A DNA stretch of 64,000 bases from an uncultured Paracoccaceae bacterium. Its GTDB lineage: Bacteria > Pseudomonadota > Alphaproteobacteria > Rhodobacterales > Rhodobacteraceae. How positions within the stretch are numbered: the stretch's first letter is position 1; every line of letters starts with the position of its first letter. The notes under the pieces were generated by a model that was given only the letters and a program-made list of their open reading frames with translations, did no database searches and was not told where the DNA came from. Of this stretch, positions 26,313-35,618 are shown piece by piece. Location: the NCBI GenBank assembly GCA_947497985.1, contig CANMIX010000007.1, forward strand, positions 124,001 to 188,000. The letters are read 5' to 3'. The position numbers and the translations under genes are program-made.

Positions 26313-27575
26313 CTAAAGCGCGCGCCAGCCGATGTCGCGGCGCACAAACCCTTCGGGCCAGTCGATCTGATCAACCATGGCATAGGCACGGTCGCGTGCC
26401 TCTTGCAGATCATCGCCGCGTGCAGTGATGTTCAAAACGCGGCCGCCGGTAGCCAGGGTTTTGCCATCCGCGGCTTTGGTCCCTGCATGAAACGCCATAT
26501 TTTTGCTGTCTTCTGGCAGGGCGTCCAGACCTTTGATTTCTGTGCCTTTCTCATACGAACCGGGATAGCCATTGGCCGCCATGACAACAGTGATCGCATG
26601 ATCGTCGGCCCAGTTGACTTGCGCTTCCTTCAGACGTCCTTCGGCGGTGGCTTGCAGCAGGTCAAGAACCTGACCACCCAAACGCAACATCAGGACCTGA
26701 CATTCAGGATCACCAAAGCGCACGTTATATTCCACCAGACGCGGTTGGCCGTCTTTGATCATCAGGCCTGCGTACAACACACCCTGATACGGCATGCCGC
26801 GATCAGCCATGGCTTTCATCGTGGGTTTCACGATCTCTTCCATCGCCTTTTCTTCGATCGCAGCTGACAGGACCGGAGCGGGGGAATAGGCACCCATGCC
26901 GCCGGTGTTGGGGCCGGTGTCGCCTTCGCCCACGCGTTTGTGGTCTTGCGCGGTGCCGATGGACAGAACGTCTTCGCCGTCGACCAGCACGAACAAGGAC
27001 GCTTCTTCGCCTTCCATAAACTCTTCGATCACGACTTCAGCGCCGGCGCCACCAAAGGCACCTCCGAACATATCGTCAATCGCGTCCAGCGCGGTTTGTT
27101 CGTCCATCGCCACGATCACGCCTTTGCCTGCGGCCAGACCGTCAGCCTTGACCACAGTGGGCGCGCCGTTTTTACGCACGTGGTCTTTGGCCGCTTCGGC
27201 GTCGGTAAAGTGGCCATAGCCTGCGGTGGGCGCATTGGCGGCGTCACAGATTTCCTTGGTAAAGCTTTTGGAGGCTTCCAGACGCGCCGCATCCTTGGAG
27301 GGACCAAAGACCAGCAGGCCCGCTTCGCGTAGACGGTCCGCAACCCCTTCGGCCAGGGGCGCTTCGGGGCCGACGATCACAAAATCAATCGCTTCTTCTT
27401 CGGCGAACCGCGCAACTGCGCCGCCGTCCAGAATATCCAAATCGGCACATTCTGCGATAGCCGCGATACCTGCATTGCCCGGTGCCACAATCAGCTTGTC
27501 GCATTTTGGGTTTTGCTTCACAGCCCAGGTCAACGCATGTTCGCGCCCGCCGCTGCCGAGGATAAGGATATTCAT
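26313..27575 (-). CDS. purD: Phosphoribosylamine-glycine ligase
   Basis: 420 residues, the standard length. GARS joins phosphoribosylamine and glycine with ATP, the second step of de novo purine synthesis. The N-terminal nucleotide fold begins MNILILGSGGREHALTWAV. The ATP-grasp domain includes VVKADGLAAGKGVIVA, EEFMEGEEASLFVLVDG and GDTGPNTGGMGAYSPAP, and VRFGDPECQ supplies metal-binding residues. It is divergent from xseA across a 101-base spacer. Confidence 0.96.
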   Translation of the reverse strand: MNILILGSGGREHALTWAVKQNPKCDKLIVAPGNAGIAAIAECADLDILDGGAVARFAEEEAIDFVIVGPEAPLAEGVADRLREAGLLVFGPSKDAARLEASKSFTKEICDAANAPTAGYGHFTDAEAAKDHVRKNGAPTVVKADGLAAGKGVIVAMDEQTALDAIDDMFGGAFGGAGAEVVIEEFMEGEEASLFVLVDGEDVLSIGTAQDHKRVGEGDTGPNTGGMGAYSPAPVLSAAIEEKAMEEIVKPTMKAMADRGMPYQGVLYAGLMIKDGQPRLVEYNVRFGDPECQVLMLRLGGQVLDLLQATAEGRLKEAQVNWADDHAITVVMAANGYPGSYEKGTEIKGLDALPEDSKNMAFHAGTKAADGKTLATGGRVLNITARGDDLQEARDRAYAMVDQIDWPEGFVRRDIGWRAL

Positions 27576-27676
27576 TGCGCTGTCTCCGATCTGCTTGGCC
27601 TTGCTTGCGGCGTGTCATATGCTGCGCGCGACGCTAAAACAAGAACCCTTGCAAACCTGCCGAGGCCCGAGCCCCC

Positions 27677-29191
27677 ATGTCCGACCTGTTTGACGATCCC
27701 GCACCCGGCCAGAACGCGCCGGAATTCACAGTTTCCGAGCTGTCAGGTGAAGTAAAACGTACGCTCGAAGGCTCCTTTGGACGTATCCGGGTCAAGGGCG
27801 AAGTCGGGCGCGTGTTCAAAGCGCGCTCGGGGCATCTGTATTATGACATCAAGGACGATAAATCGGTCCTGGCCTGTACCACCTGGAAAGGTCAGATCGC
27901 GGGCCTGTCAGTTGTACCCGAAGAAGGGTTGGAGGTTGTTGTCACCGGCCGTCTGACCGCGTTTGGGGCACAGTCCAAATACAATATGAACGTGGATGAG
28001 GTCGCGGTCGCCGGGCAGGGCGCATTGATGGCCCTGTTGGAAAAGCGCAAGAAGCAGCTGGAAGCAGAGGGGTTGTTTTCGGACGCCCGGAAAAAACCGC
28101 TGCCCTATTTGCCGCAATTCATTGGCGTTGTGACCTCACCATCTGGTGCGGTGATCCGCGATATTCTGCACCGCCTACGCGACCGTTTCCCGCGCAAAGT
28201 GTTGGTCTGGCCGGTGGCGGTTCAGGGACAGAATTGCGCCGGTGAAGTTGCCCGTGCGATCAACGGTTTCAATCAGATGACCCCCGGCGGGGCGCTGCCA
28301 CGTCCGGATTTGATTATCGTTGCCCGTGGCGGTGGCGCGATCGAGGATCTGTGGGGATTTAACGAAGAAGTGGTTGCACGCGCCGCGGCCGACAGTGCCA
28401 TTCCGCTGATCTCTGCCGTGGGGCATGAAACCGATACAACGCTGATCGATTATGTCTCTGACAAACGCGCGCCGACGCCCACTGCGGCGGCAGAGCTTGC
28501 GGTGCCTGTGCGTTTGGATTTGTTGGGCTGGACCGCTGAGCAAGGCGCTCGCCTGTCGCGGGCTGCAGGAAACGCGGTGCAGATGCGCAGGCAGCGTTTG
28601 AATGATCTGTCCCGTGCCTTACCGCGACCAGAGATTTTGTTGGAAACCCCGCGCCAGCGGTTGGACCGCGTGGCCGATCGATTGCCTTCCGCGTTGATAT
28701 CCGGGGTGCAGCGGCGACGTGTGGTGCTGAGCGAGCGCGCGGCGTCTTTGCGACCTGCGACATTGCGTGGTTTGGTTGCGGGGCGGCAGGATAAGCTGCG
28801 CAATCTGTCATCACGATTGACGGTGCGCCCGTTAGAGCGCGACATTGCCCAAAAAAAAGAGCGGATTGCGGCGTTGGCCCAACGTATCGAAGCAGCCCAG
28901 ATAGGACGTGTCGACCGGCAGCGCCAACTGTTGTCAGCCAATGCACGCCAGCTGGAGATCTTGAGCTACAAGGCAACGCTCGAACGTGGCTATGCTGTGG
29001 TTCGATCAAGCGATGGTATTGTGACCAGCCGAATGGATGCAGCAAACGCCGACGCATTGCGTATTGAATTTGCGGATGGCGAATTTGAGTTGGCACGAGA
29101 CACTGCGCAGCAGGGTGGGCAGGAACGAACGGCAACACCGACTGAAGGGGAGCCAAAACAGGAAAAGCCGGGACAGGGCAGCTTGTTTTAA
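27677..29191 (+). CDS. xseA: Exodeoxyribonuclease VII large subunit
   Basis: 504 residues. An N-terminal OB-fold (EFTVSELSGEVKRTLEGSFG, RVKGEVG) is followed by the catalytic domain with VTSPSGAVIRDILHRL, DLIIVARGGGAIEDLWGFNEE and SAVGHETDTTLIDYVSDKRAPTPTAAAEL, all strong XseA signatures. A long coiled coil and the C-terminal YAVVRSSDGIV segment complete it. With XseB it degrades single-stranded DNA into acid-soluble fragments. The last 30 residues are a Gln/Glu-rich tail. xseB is not adjacent. Confidence 0.96.
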   Translation: MSDLFDDPAPGQNAPEFTVSELSGEVKRTLEGSFGRIRVKGEVGRVFKARSGHLYYDIKDDKSVLACTTWKGQIAGLSVVPEEGLEVVVTGRLTAFGAQSKYNMNVDEVAVAGQGALMALLEKRKKQLEAEGLFSDARKKPLPYLPQFIGVVTSPSGAVIRDILHRLRDRFPRKVLVWPVAVQGQNCAGEVARAINGFNQMTPGGALPRPDLIIVARGGGAIEDLWGFNEEVVARAAADSAIPLISAVGHETDTTLIDYVSDKRAPTPTAAAELAVPVRLDLLGWTAEQGARLSRAAGNAVQMRRQRLNDLSRALPRPEILLETPRQRLDRVADRLPSALISGVQRRRVVLSERAASLRPATLRGLVAGRQDKLRNLSSRLTVRPLERDIAQKKERIAALAQRIEAAQIGRVDRQRQLLSANARQLEILSYKATLERGYAVVRSSDGIVTSRMDAANADALRIEFADGEFELARDTAQQGGQERTATPTEGEPKQEKPGQGSLF

Positions 29192-29212
29192 ACAAGCCTT
29201 GCTGATCTGGGG

Positions 29213-29605
29213 TCAGACGCCAACCTCTGGTCCGGGGCAGATCAACTGCCGTCCGCTGGGGGCGACTTCTTGCAATTCGGTGCGGCCAAATTCGCTTTCT
29301 AAGACGGCAGTGATGCCGTTTTCACCCAGCTCAAAATCCCAGCATTGCGCACGATCGCTCCCCTCATAAAGAAAGCAGATCTGTTCCTCTTGGGGATACC
29401 AGCTCCCTTCTTGGCAGGAACCATCCAAAAAGGACCACCGCACCCGTCGATTGCGCAGATAGGTTTCCGCACCATAGGGCAGGCCATTCGAATCATAGTA
29501 GACTGTTTTGCCTTGGGTATAGCTGTCAAAGCGTTCCGCCGTCAGCGGTTCAGCCTGTGCGGCCATGGTCGACAAAATCAGGGGAATCACAAATCCAATA
29601 CGCAT
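29213..29605 (-). CDS. Secreted hypothetical protein
   Basis: 130 residues from the ATG at 29605. A signal peptide (MRIGFVIPLILSTMAAQA) leads to a small mature protein with four cysteines (SCQEG, QICFL, QCWDF, LICPG) that could form two disulfides in the periplasm. An aromatic-rich FDSYTQGKTVYYDSNGLPYG start is seen. I do not recognise a named family. It is convergent with xseA and lies behind the AlkB-like gene on the same strand. Confidence 0.75.
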   Translation of the reverse strand: MRIGFVIPLILSTMAAQAEPLTAERFDSYTQGKTVYYDSNGLPYGAETYLRNRRVRWSFLDGSCQEGSWYPQEEQICFLYEGSDRAQCWDFELGENGITAVLESEFGRTELQEVAPSGRQLICPGPEVGV

Positions 29606-29645
29606 GTACCCAGTGTGGCAGAGTTTCACGCTTCTGCGGCAAAAT

Positions 29646-30647
29646 TCATTGTGAGGTGAGCGCATTCAGCCGACGTGCCATGATGCGACGCCACAGGGGC
29701 GGATGCAGCGCAATGACTGCCATGACGGGCAGCGCATAAGGCAGGGTTGGCATATCCGCATCCTGTCTAAGTGCCGGATATGGTGTTGTGGGAGCCGTGT
29801 GATGATGGGAATGACGTGGCGCATTCAACATCATAACGGATGAATACCAATGCGGCGCGTTCCAGGAATGCGCTGACCCGACGGGTTCCGGTTTTCCAGT
29901 CGCCAAAATCCGACGACGCAGCCCATAGTGTTGAACATAGTCGGCCAAAAACACCTGAGCATGTGCATAAAGACAGATGAACAGCCCCCAGAGCAGGCCC
30001 GGTGGTCCGGAAATGGCGACGGCGTAGGTAAGCGTAGCACAGGCCCAGAGGATATGACCCAAATAGGGGTGCGTGAACCAAGGCTGCGGGTTGGTCTGCC
30101 GCGCGCGTGCTGCGGTTTCGGCCCTAAACCCTGCGCGAAAGGATCCCGTCCAAGCCTTGATGTAAAAACGATAAAATCCCATGCCGCGTGGCGCTGAATT
30201 CGGGTCCTGATCGGTTGCCACATGAATATGGTGCACCCGCATATGGGCGCTGGCGTGATGCCCCAACAGCATACTGCCATAGACCGCGCGCCCCAAACGA
30301 CGCATCCGGCGATCTTTATGGTGGATCATTTCATGGGCCGCAGGGTGGGAGATTTGGCCAAAGGCCAGCCCCACAGCCAGGGCCAAAGGCAGGGCTTCAA
30401 TAAGCGGCAGCTGTGGGAGATACGCGAAAATGGTCACCAGCACTGCGAAATGCGCCAAGCCAACTGTTGTTAGCAGCAGATCGGCTCCGCGACCCGACGG
30501 CGCAATCTTGTAGCGGCTAAAATGGTCAAGACAAAACACGCCCAGCGTAATGCCAGCCAACGACATCCAGCCCCAGACACCGCCAGTCAGGGCAGCGATG
30601 ACAATCAACCCAAGTGGGGTGAGGCTAGCAAAAGTGAACCAGAACAC
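29646..30647 (-). CDS. AlkB-like membrane diiron hydroxylase (alkane 1-monooxygenase family)
   Basis: 333 residues from a GTG at 30647. About six hydrophobic helices carry the histidine boxes of the membrane desaturase/hydroxylase superfamily: HEMIHHKD, then HHASAHMRVHHIH, then NAPRHSHHHTAPTTPY. Spacing and the NAPRHSHHH box fit alkane 1-monooxygenase relatives, which add oxygen to terminal carbons of alkanes or fatty chains using rubredoxin or ferredoxin electrons. No rubredoxin gene is adjacent. The substrate is not predictable. It is divergent from ftsY. Confidence 0.88.
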   Translation of the reverse strand: MFWFTFASLTPLGLIVIAALTGGVWGWMSLAGITLGVFCLDHFSRYKIAPSGRGADLLLTTVGLAHFAVLVTIFAYLPQLPLIEALPLALAVGLAFGQISHPAAHEMIHHKDRRMRRLGRAVYGSMLLGHHASAHMRVHHIHVATDQDPNSAPRGMGFYRFYIKAWTGSFRAGFRAETAARARQTNPQPWFTHPYLGHILWACATLTYAVAISGPPGLLWGLFICLYAHAQVFLADYVQHYGLRRRILATGKPEPVGSAHSWNAPHWYSSVMMLNAPRHSHHHTAPTTPYPALRQDADMPTLPYALPVMAVIALHPPLWRRIMARRLNALTSQ

Positions 30648-30826
30648 AGGGGGCGGATCTCCGGACCAGGGGAGGGACAGTGCGGCGTAACTTGACCGCA
30701 GCGACGGTCATGAACAAGGGAAAGCTGCCACGCCCGCTGGTTTATTTCGAATTTCCCGCCCCCTTGGCTTTGCATGTCTCGCCAATCCGCATTAGGTGGT
30801 GTGCAAACGATGGTCTGGAGTGCTCG

Positions 30827-31969
30827 ATGGCGTTTTTCTCAAAGCTCAAGGAACGGCTGTTCAAATCTTCTTCAAAACTGGAGGAAGGTCTTGATGCGAT
30901 TGTGGAAGAGGGCGGTGAGACGCCCGCAAAGATCGCAGCAGTTGAACCTGAGGCGCCTGAGGCCGAACAGGCTGTCGCGGAGCCGGAAGTCGCTGATACT
31001 CCGGTTAACTCCCCTGATCCAGAACCAACCCCAGTTGAGGTGACGCCAGCGGCTGCGCCGACACCAGTTGAACCAGCGAAATCACCCGGCATTTTGGGAC
31101 GGTTGATCGGGCGTGGTGGCAAGGATGAGCCCCGCCGCGTGTTGGATGACGATATGTTGGAGCAGCTGGAAGAGTTGCTTATTGCCTCCGATATGGGGGT
31201 GGATACCGCACTGCGGGTGACATCGAATATGGCTGAGGGGCGATTGGGCAAACGCTTGTCCAGCCGCGAGATCAAAGAGCTTCTGGCGCAAGAAGTGGCG
31301 CGTGTGATGGAGCATGTGGCCAAGCCCATGCCGATCTATGAAAAACGCCCGCAGGTGGTGTTGGTTGTTGGCGTCAATGGATCCGGAAAGACCACAACCA
31401 TCGGCAAACTGGCCAGTCAGTTCAAAGCTGCTGGGAAATCGGTGGTGATTGCAGCCGGCGATACATTCCGCGCCGCTGCGGTCGAACAACTGCAGGTCTG
31501 GGGCACCCGCGCTGGTGTTCCGGTGCTGACCGCGCCGGAAGGGTCAGACCCGGCCAGCCTTGCATTTGACGCAATGACCAAGGCCGAGGAAGACGGTGCA
31601 GACCTTTTGATGATCGACACCGCAGGGCGTTTGCAAAACCGCGCCGACCTGATGGAAGAGCTCGCCAAAATCGTGCGTGTGATCCGCAAGAAAGACCCGA
31701 GCGCGCCGCATAATACGCTGCTGGTGTTGGACGCGACCACGGGTCAAAATGCGCTGAACCAAGTTGGTGTTTTCCAAAAGCTCGCCGACGTGTCTGGTCT
31801 GGTAATGACCAAACTGGACGGCACCGCAAAGGGCGGTGTGTTGGTGGCGCTGGCCGACAAATTTGGCCTGCCGATCCACGCAATTGGAGTGGGTGAACAG
31901 ATTGATGACCTTGCCCCATTTGATCCCGAAGAATTTGCAGCTGCGCTGACGGGCCTTGATCGGGGCTAA
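30827..31969 (+). CDS. ftsY: Signal recognition particle receptor FtsY
   Basis: 380 residues from the ATG at 30827 (GGAG site). The ORF upstream of it is not FtsY-like. An acidic Pro/Glu/Ala-rich A domain (about 20-100) precedes the NG GTPase domain. Motifs are GVNGSGKTTTIGKLA (G1), DTFRAAAVEQL (G2), DTAGRLQNRADLMEEL (G3) and TKLDGTAKGG (G4). It docks SRP-ribosome complexes at the inner membrane. The next gene starts three bases after its stop, so they are coupled. Confidence 0.96.
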   Translation: MAFFSKLKERLFKSSSKLEEGLDAIVEEGGETPAKIAAVEPEAPEAEQAVAEPEVADTPVNSPDPEPTPVEVTPAAAPTPVEPAKSPGILGRLIGRGGKDEPRRVLDDDMLEQLEELLIASDMGVDTALRVTSNMAEGRLGKRLSSREIKELLAQEVARVMEHVAKPMPIYEKRPQVVLVVGVNGSGKTTTIGKLASQFKAAGKSVVIAAGDTFRAAAVEQLQVWGTRAGVPVLTAPEGSDPASLAFDAMTKAEEDGADLLMIDTAGRLQNRADLMEELAKIVRVIRKKDPSAPHNTLLVLDATTGQNALNQVGVFQKLADVSGLVMTKLDGTAKGGVLVALADKFGLPIHAIGVGEQIDDLAPFDPEEFAAALTGLDRG

Positions 31970-31972
31970 TGG

Positions 31973-32875
31973 GTGAGCGACTGGCTGATCTCCTTAGAAG
32001 GGACCGAGGCTGGTCACCAGCTGGCCCTGATACTCGCCCTGTCGGCCGCGTTTTTACATGCTGTTTTTGGCGCGCTTCAAAAAGGACGACATGATCCCTG
32101 GCTGTCACGCGGGGCGATTGATTTCTCCTATGCCGTGATGGCGGCACCCTTTGCATTGTTTGTCGTGCCGTGGCCCGAAGCCCATATGTGGCTGATCTTC
32201 CTTGGCGCCTGGGTGATCCATGTGGCTTATAAACTGCTGCAGGCCTTTGCCTATACCAAGGGCAGTTACACGGTGGTCTATCCGGTTGTGCGCGGGACGG
32301 GACCATTGTTTGCGGTCATCGGCGCCTATCTGATCTTTGAAGAGACCTTCACACTGACGCAATGGTTGGGTGTTGGCGTGCTGTTGGCCGGGATCTTCGG
32401 GCTTGCGGTCTATAACTATCTGTTTTTGGAAAGCAATCGCGACACATTGGGTGTTGCCTTGGCCTTGGCGGGTATGACGGGACTGTTTGTTGCGCTTTAC
32501 ACCACCTATGACGCCTATGGCATTCGTGCGACAGCGGATCCATTTACCTTTCTGGCGTGGTTCTTCATGATCGACGGGGCGCTGTTTCCGGTGATCGCGA
32601 CCCAGCGTTGGCGCAGAATGGAGGTGCGCCCAACGCTTGCGCCCCTGATGTTGCGCGGGTTCGTCGGCGGATTGGTGGCATTTGCCTCCTTTGGATCGGT
32701 GATGTTGGCCACGCGGCTGGATAAGGTTGGGGAGGCTGCGGTTTTGCGCGAAACCTCAACCGTTTTTGCAGCCGTGATTGGTTGGATCGTGTTGAAAGAG
32801 ACCGTTGGGCCACGCCGCCTGATGCTAATGGCTTTGATTGCGCTGGGCGCGGTCATTGTGGAAATGGGCGGCTAA
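31973..32875 (+). CDS. EamA/DMT-family membrane transporter (second)
   Basis: 300 residues from a GTG three bases after the ftsY stop. Ten hydrophobic segments form two EamA repeats; the first shows HAVFGALQKG and TVVYPVVRGTGPLFAVIGAYLIFEE, the second VGEAAVLRETSTVFAAVIGWIVLKE. It is probably an exporter of a small metabolite; the substrate is unknown. It is sandwiched between ftsY and yciB on one strand, forming a likely three-gene transcript that ends at the terminator near 33640. Confidence 0.88.
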   Translation: MSDWLISLEGTEAGHQLALILALSAAFLHAVFGALQKGRHDPWLSRGAIDFSYAVMAAPFALFVVPWPEAHMWLIFLGAWVIHVAYKLLQAFAYTKGSYTVVYPVVRGTGPLFAVIGAYLIFEETFTLTQWLGVGVLLAGIFGLAVYNYLFLESNRDTLGVALALAGMTGLFVALYTTYDAYGIRATADPFTFLAWFFMIDGALFPVIATQRWRRMEVRPTLAPLMLRGFVGGLVAFASFGSVMLATRLDKVGEAAVLRETSTVFAAVIGWIVLKETVGPRRLMLMALIALGAVIVEMGG

Positions 32876-32903
32876 GCACCGCCGGGAATTTGGATTGGGA
32901 CAG

Positions 32904-33521
32904 ATGAGCGAAAAGAAAGTTGCCCCTTGGATGAAAACTGCGCTGGAGTTTGGGCCGGTGCTGCTTTTTTTCATTGGCTATTTAAAGCTGAAGGATGAGG
33001 TTTTTACCATTGGAGGCACCGAATACGGCGGTTTTGTCGTTGTGACAGCCTGTTTTGTCCCACTGTTGGTGATCTGCTCTGGCATTTTGTGGAAGCTGAC
33101 CGGGCATCTGTCGAAGATGCAGATCGCCACCGTTGTTCTGGTTGTGGTCTTTGGTGGGCTATCTGTCTGGTTCAACGATGAACGTTTCTTCAAGATGAAG
33201 CCAACGATGATTTACCTGCTGTTTGGCGGTATTTTGGGGGCCGGGCTGTTGCGCGGTAAAAGCTACCTCAAAGTTGTGATGGAAGAAGCCCTGGCGATGG
33301 AAGATGCCGGGTGGATGATATTGACACGTCGCTTGTGCGTGTTCTTCTTGGTGCTTGCTGTCGCGAATGAACTGATCTGGCGCACCCAAAGCGAAGAGAC
33401 CTGGGTTTACTTTAAAACCTTTGGCCTTTCGGCGGCGATGTTCCTGTTTTTCATGGCGCAGACCAAAGTGTTCCAAGTCCATGGAATTGAGGAGGACAAG
33501 AGTGAGCCTAAAGAGGGGTAA
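32904..33521 (+). CDS. yciB: YciB/IspZ septation protein A family membrane protein
   Basis: 205 residues from the ATG at 32904; the open frame before it overlaps the EamA gene. Five or six hydrophobic helices, with ALEFGPVLLFFIGYLK at the N-terminus and SVWFNDERFFKMKPTMIYLLFGGIL, the hallmark of intracellular septation protein A. It acts in the inner membrane and is linked to cell-envelope synthesis and division in enterics; its exact action is unclear. The stop codon lies at the very edge of repeat copy B. Confidence 0.92.
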   Translation: MSEKKVAPWMKTALEFGPVLLFFIGYLKLKDEVFTIGGTEYGGFVVVTACFVPLLVICSGILWKLTGHLSKMQIATVVLVVVFGGLSVWFNDERFFKMKPTMIYLLFGGILGAGLLRGKSYLKVVMEEALAMEDAGWMILTRRLCVFFLVLAVANELIWRTQSEETWVYFKTFGLSAAMFLFFMAQTKVFQVHGIEEDKSEPKEG

Positions 33522-33522
33522 G

Positions 33523-33594
33523 CTCCCGCCCGCGCGATGGTCGATCCAAGGATCGCCAGCTTGCGGTTGGGCATGGCCGCGCCTTTGGCGCGGC
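33523..33594 (-). repeat. Two-hairpin intergenic element, copy B
   Basis: On the minus strand hairpin 1 is GCCGCGCC / GGCGCGGC with loop AAA (plus-strand 33576-33594). GCCCAAC is at 33566-33572, hairpin 2 is CGATCC / GGATCG (33542-33555) and GGCGGGAG is at 33523-33530. It begins two bases after the yciB stop codon. Confidence 0.7.
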
Positions 33595-33632
33595 GAAGAG
33601 ATCTGTTGCGCAAAGCGCGGCCGTTTATTTGG

Positions 33633-33660
33633 CAGGCGCGTTTTAGACGCGCCTGTTTTT
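33633..33660 (+). terminator. Intrinsic terminator after the ftsY-EamA-yciB transcript
   Basis: CAGGCGCGT pairs with ACGCGCCTG across a five-base loop and is followed by TTTTT. Confidence 0.9.
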
Positions 33661-33676
33661 GGTTCAAATACGAGCG

Positions 33677-34366
33677 TTAGCTGTCTTCTGGAAAGAGGTC
33701 GCCCGTGACCCAGGTGTCAGACCGGTCCTTGCGCAAATCTGCATGCAGGGCGCGACCTCGACGTAGGGCCGGACGTTCCCAAAGCGTCTTGAGCCAACGC
33801 GCAAGATGAGGTTTATCGTCCAGCGTCTGTTCTTGCCCCTGCCAAAGCGATGCCCAAGGCCAGATTGCCATGTCAGCAATGGTGTAGTTGTCTCCTGCGA
33901 CAAAAGGGCGATCCGCAAGGCGGCGATCCAATACCCCATAGAGGCGGGCAGCCTCGTCCCGGTAGCGTGATTTGGCGTAAGGCAGATCGTCGGGGGCATA
34001 TTTCAGGAAGTGATGCGCTTGTCCTGCCATCGGACCTACGCCGCCCATCTGCCACATGAGCCATTGGTCAACCTCCACCCGTTCGCGTTCGGTCTCTCCG
34101 CCGAACTGCCCGGTTTTCCGCGCGAGATATTGCAGGATTGCACCGCTTTCAAACACCGAAATCGGCGCGCTGTCTGGCCCGTCTGGATCGATGATCGCGG
34201 GCATACGGTTGTTCGGGGCGATCTTCAGGAAATCTGGAGCAAACTGGTCGCCCTTGCCGATATTGATCAGATGCGTGTTGTAAGGCAGGTCAAACTCTTC
34301 CAATGCGATGGAAATTTTCCATCCATTGGGCGTCGGCCAATAGTAAAGTTCAATTGCGTCCGGCAT
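33677..34366 (-). CDS. Glutathione S-transferase, YfcG-like
   Basis: 229 residues. The thioredoxin-like domain begins IELYYWPTPNGWKISIALEEF and has the glutathione-binding PNNRMPAIIDPDG and ESGAILQYLA motifs. The helical domain reads QWLMWQMGGVGPMAGQAHHF, characteristic of the YfcG/Ure2-like disulfide-bond oxidoreductases. It probably reduces small disulfides with glutathione. It lies alone on the minus strand, with a hydrolase gene upstream on the same strand at 36 bases. Confidence 0.92.
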   Translation of the reverse strand: MPDAIELYYWPTPNGWKISIALEEFDLPYNTHLINIGKGDQFAPDFLKIAPNNRMPAIIDPDGPDSAPISVFESGAILQYLARKTGQFGGETERERVEVDQWLMWQMGGVGPMAGQAHHFLKYAPDDLPYAKSRYRDEAARLYGVLDRRLADRPFVAGDNYTIADMAIWPWASLWQGQEQTLDDKPHLARWLKTLWERPALRRGRALHADLRKDRSDTWVTGDLFPEDS

Positions 34367-34402
34367 GGGATCCCTTTCTGAGCGCTGTCAGTCAGGACAG
34401 GA

Positions 34403-35335
34403 TCATGTCTGCTGCCATACAGGCAAGGGGGCTTGGCGCGGGATCGGGGCAAAAATGCGTGACCAGCGGCTGGCACTGCGTTCCGGGAGCTGATTGCGCA
34501 GGCTGGCGAGAGGCGTCGCCTCGGGGCTGCGCATCAGGTTTTTATAAAACCGTAGAGTTCCTGCGCGGGTGTATGTCGACCAGTGGCAAACGCGACGACG
34601 CGGATGAGGGATCGCAAAACCGCATGTGTCGAGCTGTTTCAACGTCTCAAGGCAGTCGATTTGTATCGTCAAAGCATTGCGTGCCATCAAGCCTTGTCCG
34701 ATGGCACGGTCGCCGCGGCGTGGCGCAGGTGTTAAAAGCTCAAACAAGTAATCAAAGGGGTCGTTTTCACGGCTGGTGATATTGAACAGTTCGCACGTGC
34801 TACCTGCCGGCGTTTCCAAGGCAGACAAAGCACGGCTTTGATAGCTTGCACCCGTCAGCGAGATAATCCGGTCCACCGCATTTCGGGGCAGATGGTGCAG
34901 TGCTTCGAGCGCGATATCCGCACCAAGTGAGTGGCCGATGATATGGACGGGGCGTTCAGGGGCCATTTCATGTAGGCGCGCAACGACTTTGGCCAATGCG
35001 CGTCCCGCTTCCAATGCGCGGGCTTGCGCCTGCAGCAGGGTGCCGCGTGAGTTCCAGCCAAAGGCAATAGCGTGCCCCTCATCCGCGTGGCCAAGGCCAA
35101 ACCCAAGCTGACGCGGCCAGGAGGGCGCTTTCCATGGCAGATGGTCTGGATCCAAAGAGAAGATATGTCGATGTGGACAATGGTGCGGATTGCCGGGCTG
35201 ATACTTGAAACCGTGGATCATGATAATGATCGGCCCATCTCCCTCTACTAGCGGGTCAAGTGCCGTGTTCACGTCCGCCGGGGACCCATGTAGCCGCGGG
35301 CTTTCGCCGACTGCGTTAATCCGTAGAAAAGCCAT
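34403..35335 (-). CDS. Alpha/beta hydrolase (esterase/lipase-like)
   Basis: 310 residues. An oxyanion-hole region (IIIMIHGFKYQPG) is at 36-48. The nucleophile elbow GHSLG is at 134-138 with S136. A later Asp (RENDPFDYLFEL) and His (RRRVCHWSTYT) could complete the triad. There is no signal peptide, so it is probably cytoplasmic. It resembles the DUF900-type hydrolases in overall layout, but the substrate is unknown. The C-terminal part is Arg/Pro-rich. It runs in the same direction as the GST gene, probably as one transcript. Confidence 0.85.
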   Translation of the reverse strand: MAFLRINAVGESPRLHGSPADVNTALDPLVEGDGPIIIMIHGFKYQPGNPHHCPHRHIFSLDPDHLPWKAPSWPRQLGFGLGHADEGHAIAFGWNSRGTLLQAQARALEAGRALAKVVARLHEMAPERPVHIIGHSLGADIALEALHHLPRNAVDRIISLTGASYQSRALSALETPAGSTCELFNITSRENDPFDYLFELLTPAPRRGDRAIGQGLMARNALTIQIDCLETLKQLDTCGFAIPHPRRRVCHWSTYTRAGTLRFYKNLMRSPEATPLASLRNQLPERSASRWSRIFAPIPRQAPLPVWQQT

Positions 35336-35483
35336 CTTATACCCCAGTTATAAGATATGTTTGGGCACCGCCTAGAGAAATGCAGTGACGCGTTGATGAC
35401 AGCTCGGTAACAGCTTGGTAACGATCTGCAGGCTTGACGGCGATCTTGCGGAAGCGTAGCAACAAAGCGTCAGTTTCTGACTG

Positions 35484-35550
35484 ATCGTGGTGATTTGTTA
35501 CCGGATTGCGGGCCACGTTAAACTTGCCGCTAAAGAGGTCAGGACGACAA
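35484..35550 (+). promoter_or_regulatory. SAM-II type riboswitch upstream of metZ
   Basis: P1 arms CGTGG (35486-35490) and CCACG (35513-35517) flank TGATTTG and a CCGGATTGCGGG loop. They are followed by TTAAA and GCTAAAG (35529-35535), the conserved pattern of the pseudoknotted SAM-II aptamer of alphaproteobacteria. It lies about 70 bases before metZ, the expected place. Binding of S-adenosylmethionine should lower expression. Confidence 0.85.
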
Positions 35551-35552
35551 GG

Positions 35553-35586
35553 ACTCCCTTTCGCTTGGCCGGACGGGAGTTTTTTT
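35553..35586 (+). terminator. Terminator/attenuator between the SAM-II aptamer and metZ
   Basis: ACTCCC pairs with GGGAGT across a 16-base loop and is followed by seven T. It sits between the aptamer and the metZ start at 35619, so it looks like the expression platform of the riboswitch. Confidence 0.75.
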
Positions 35587-35618
35587 ATGTGCGCCGCACA
35601 TGCGCAGGAGAACATGAG

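Noticed and set aside
29181..29197. GCTTGTTT-T-AAACAAGC palindrome at the end of xseA
   Set aside because: It overlaps the stop codon and has almost no loop or T-run, so I did not call it a terminator.
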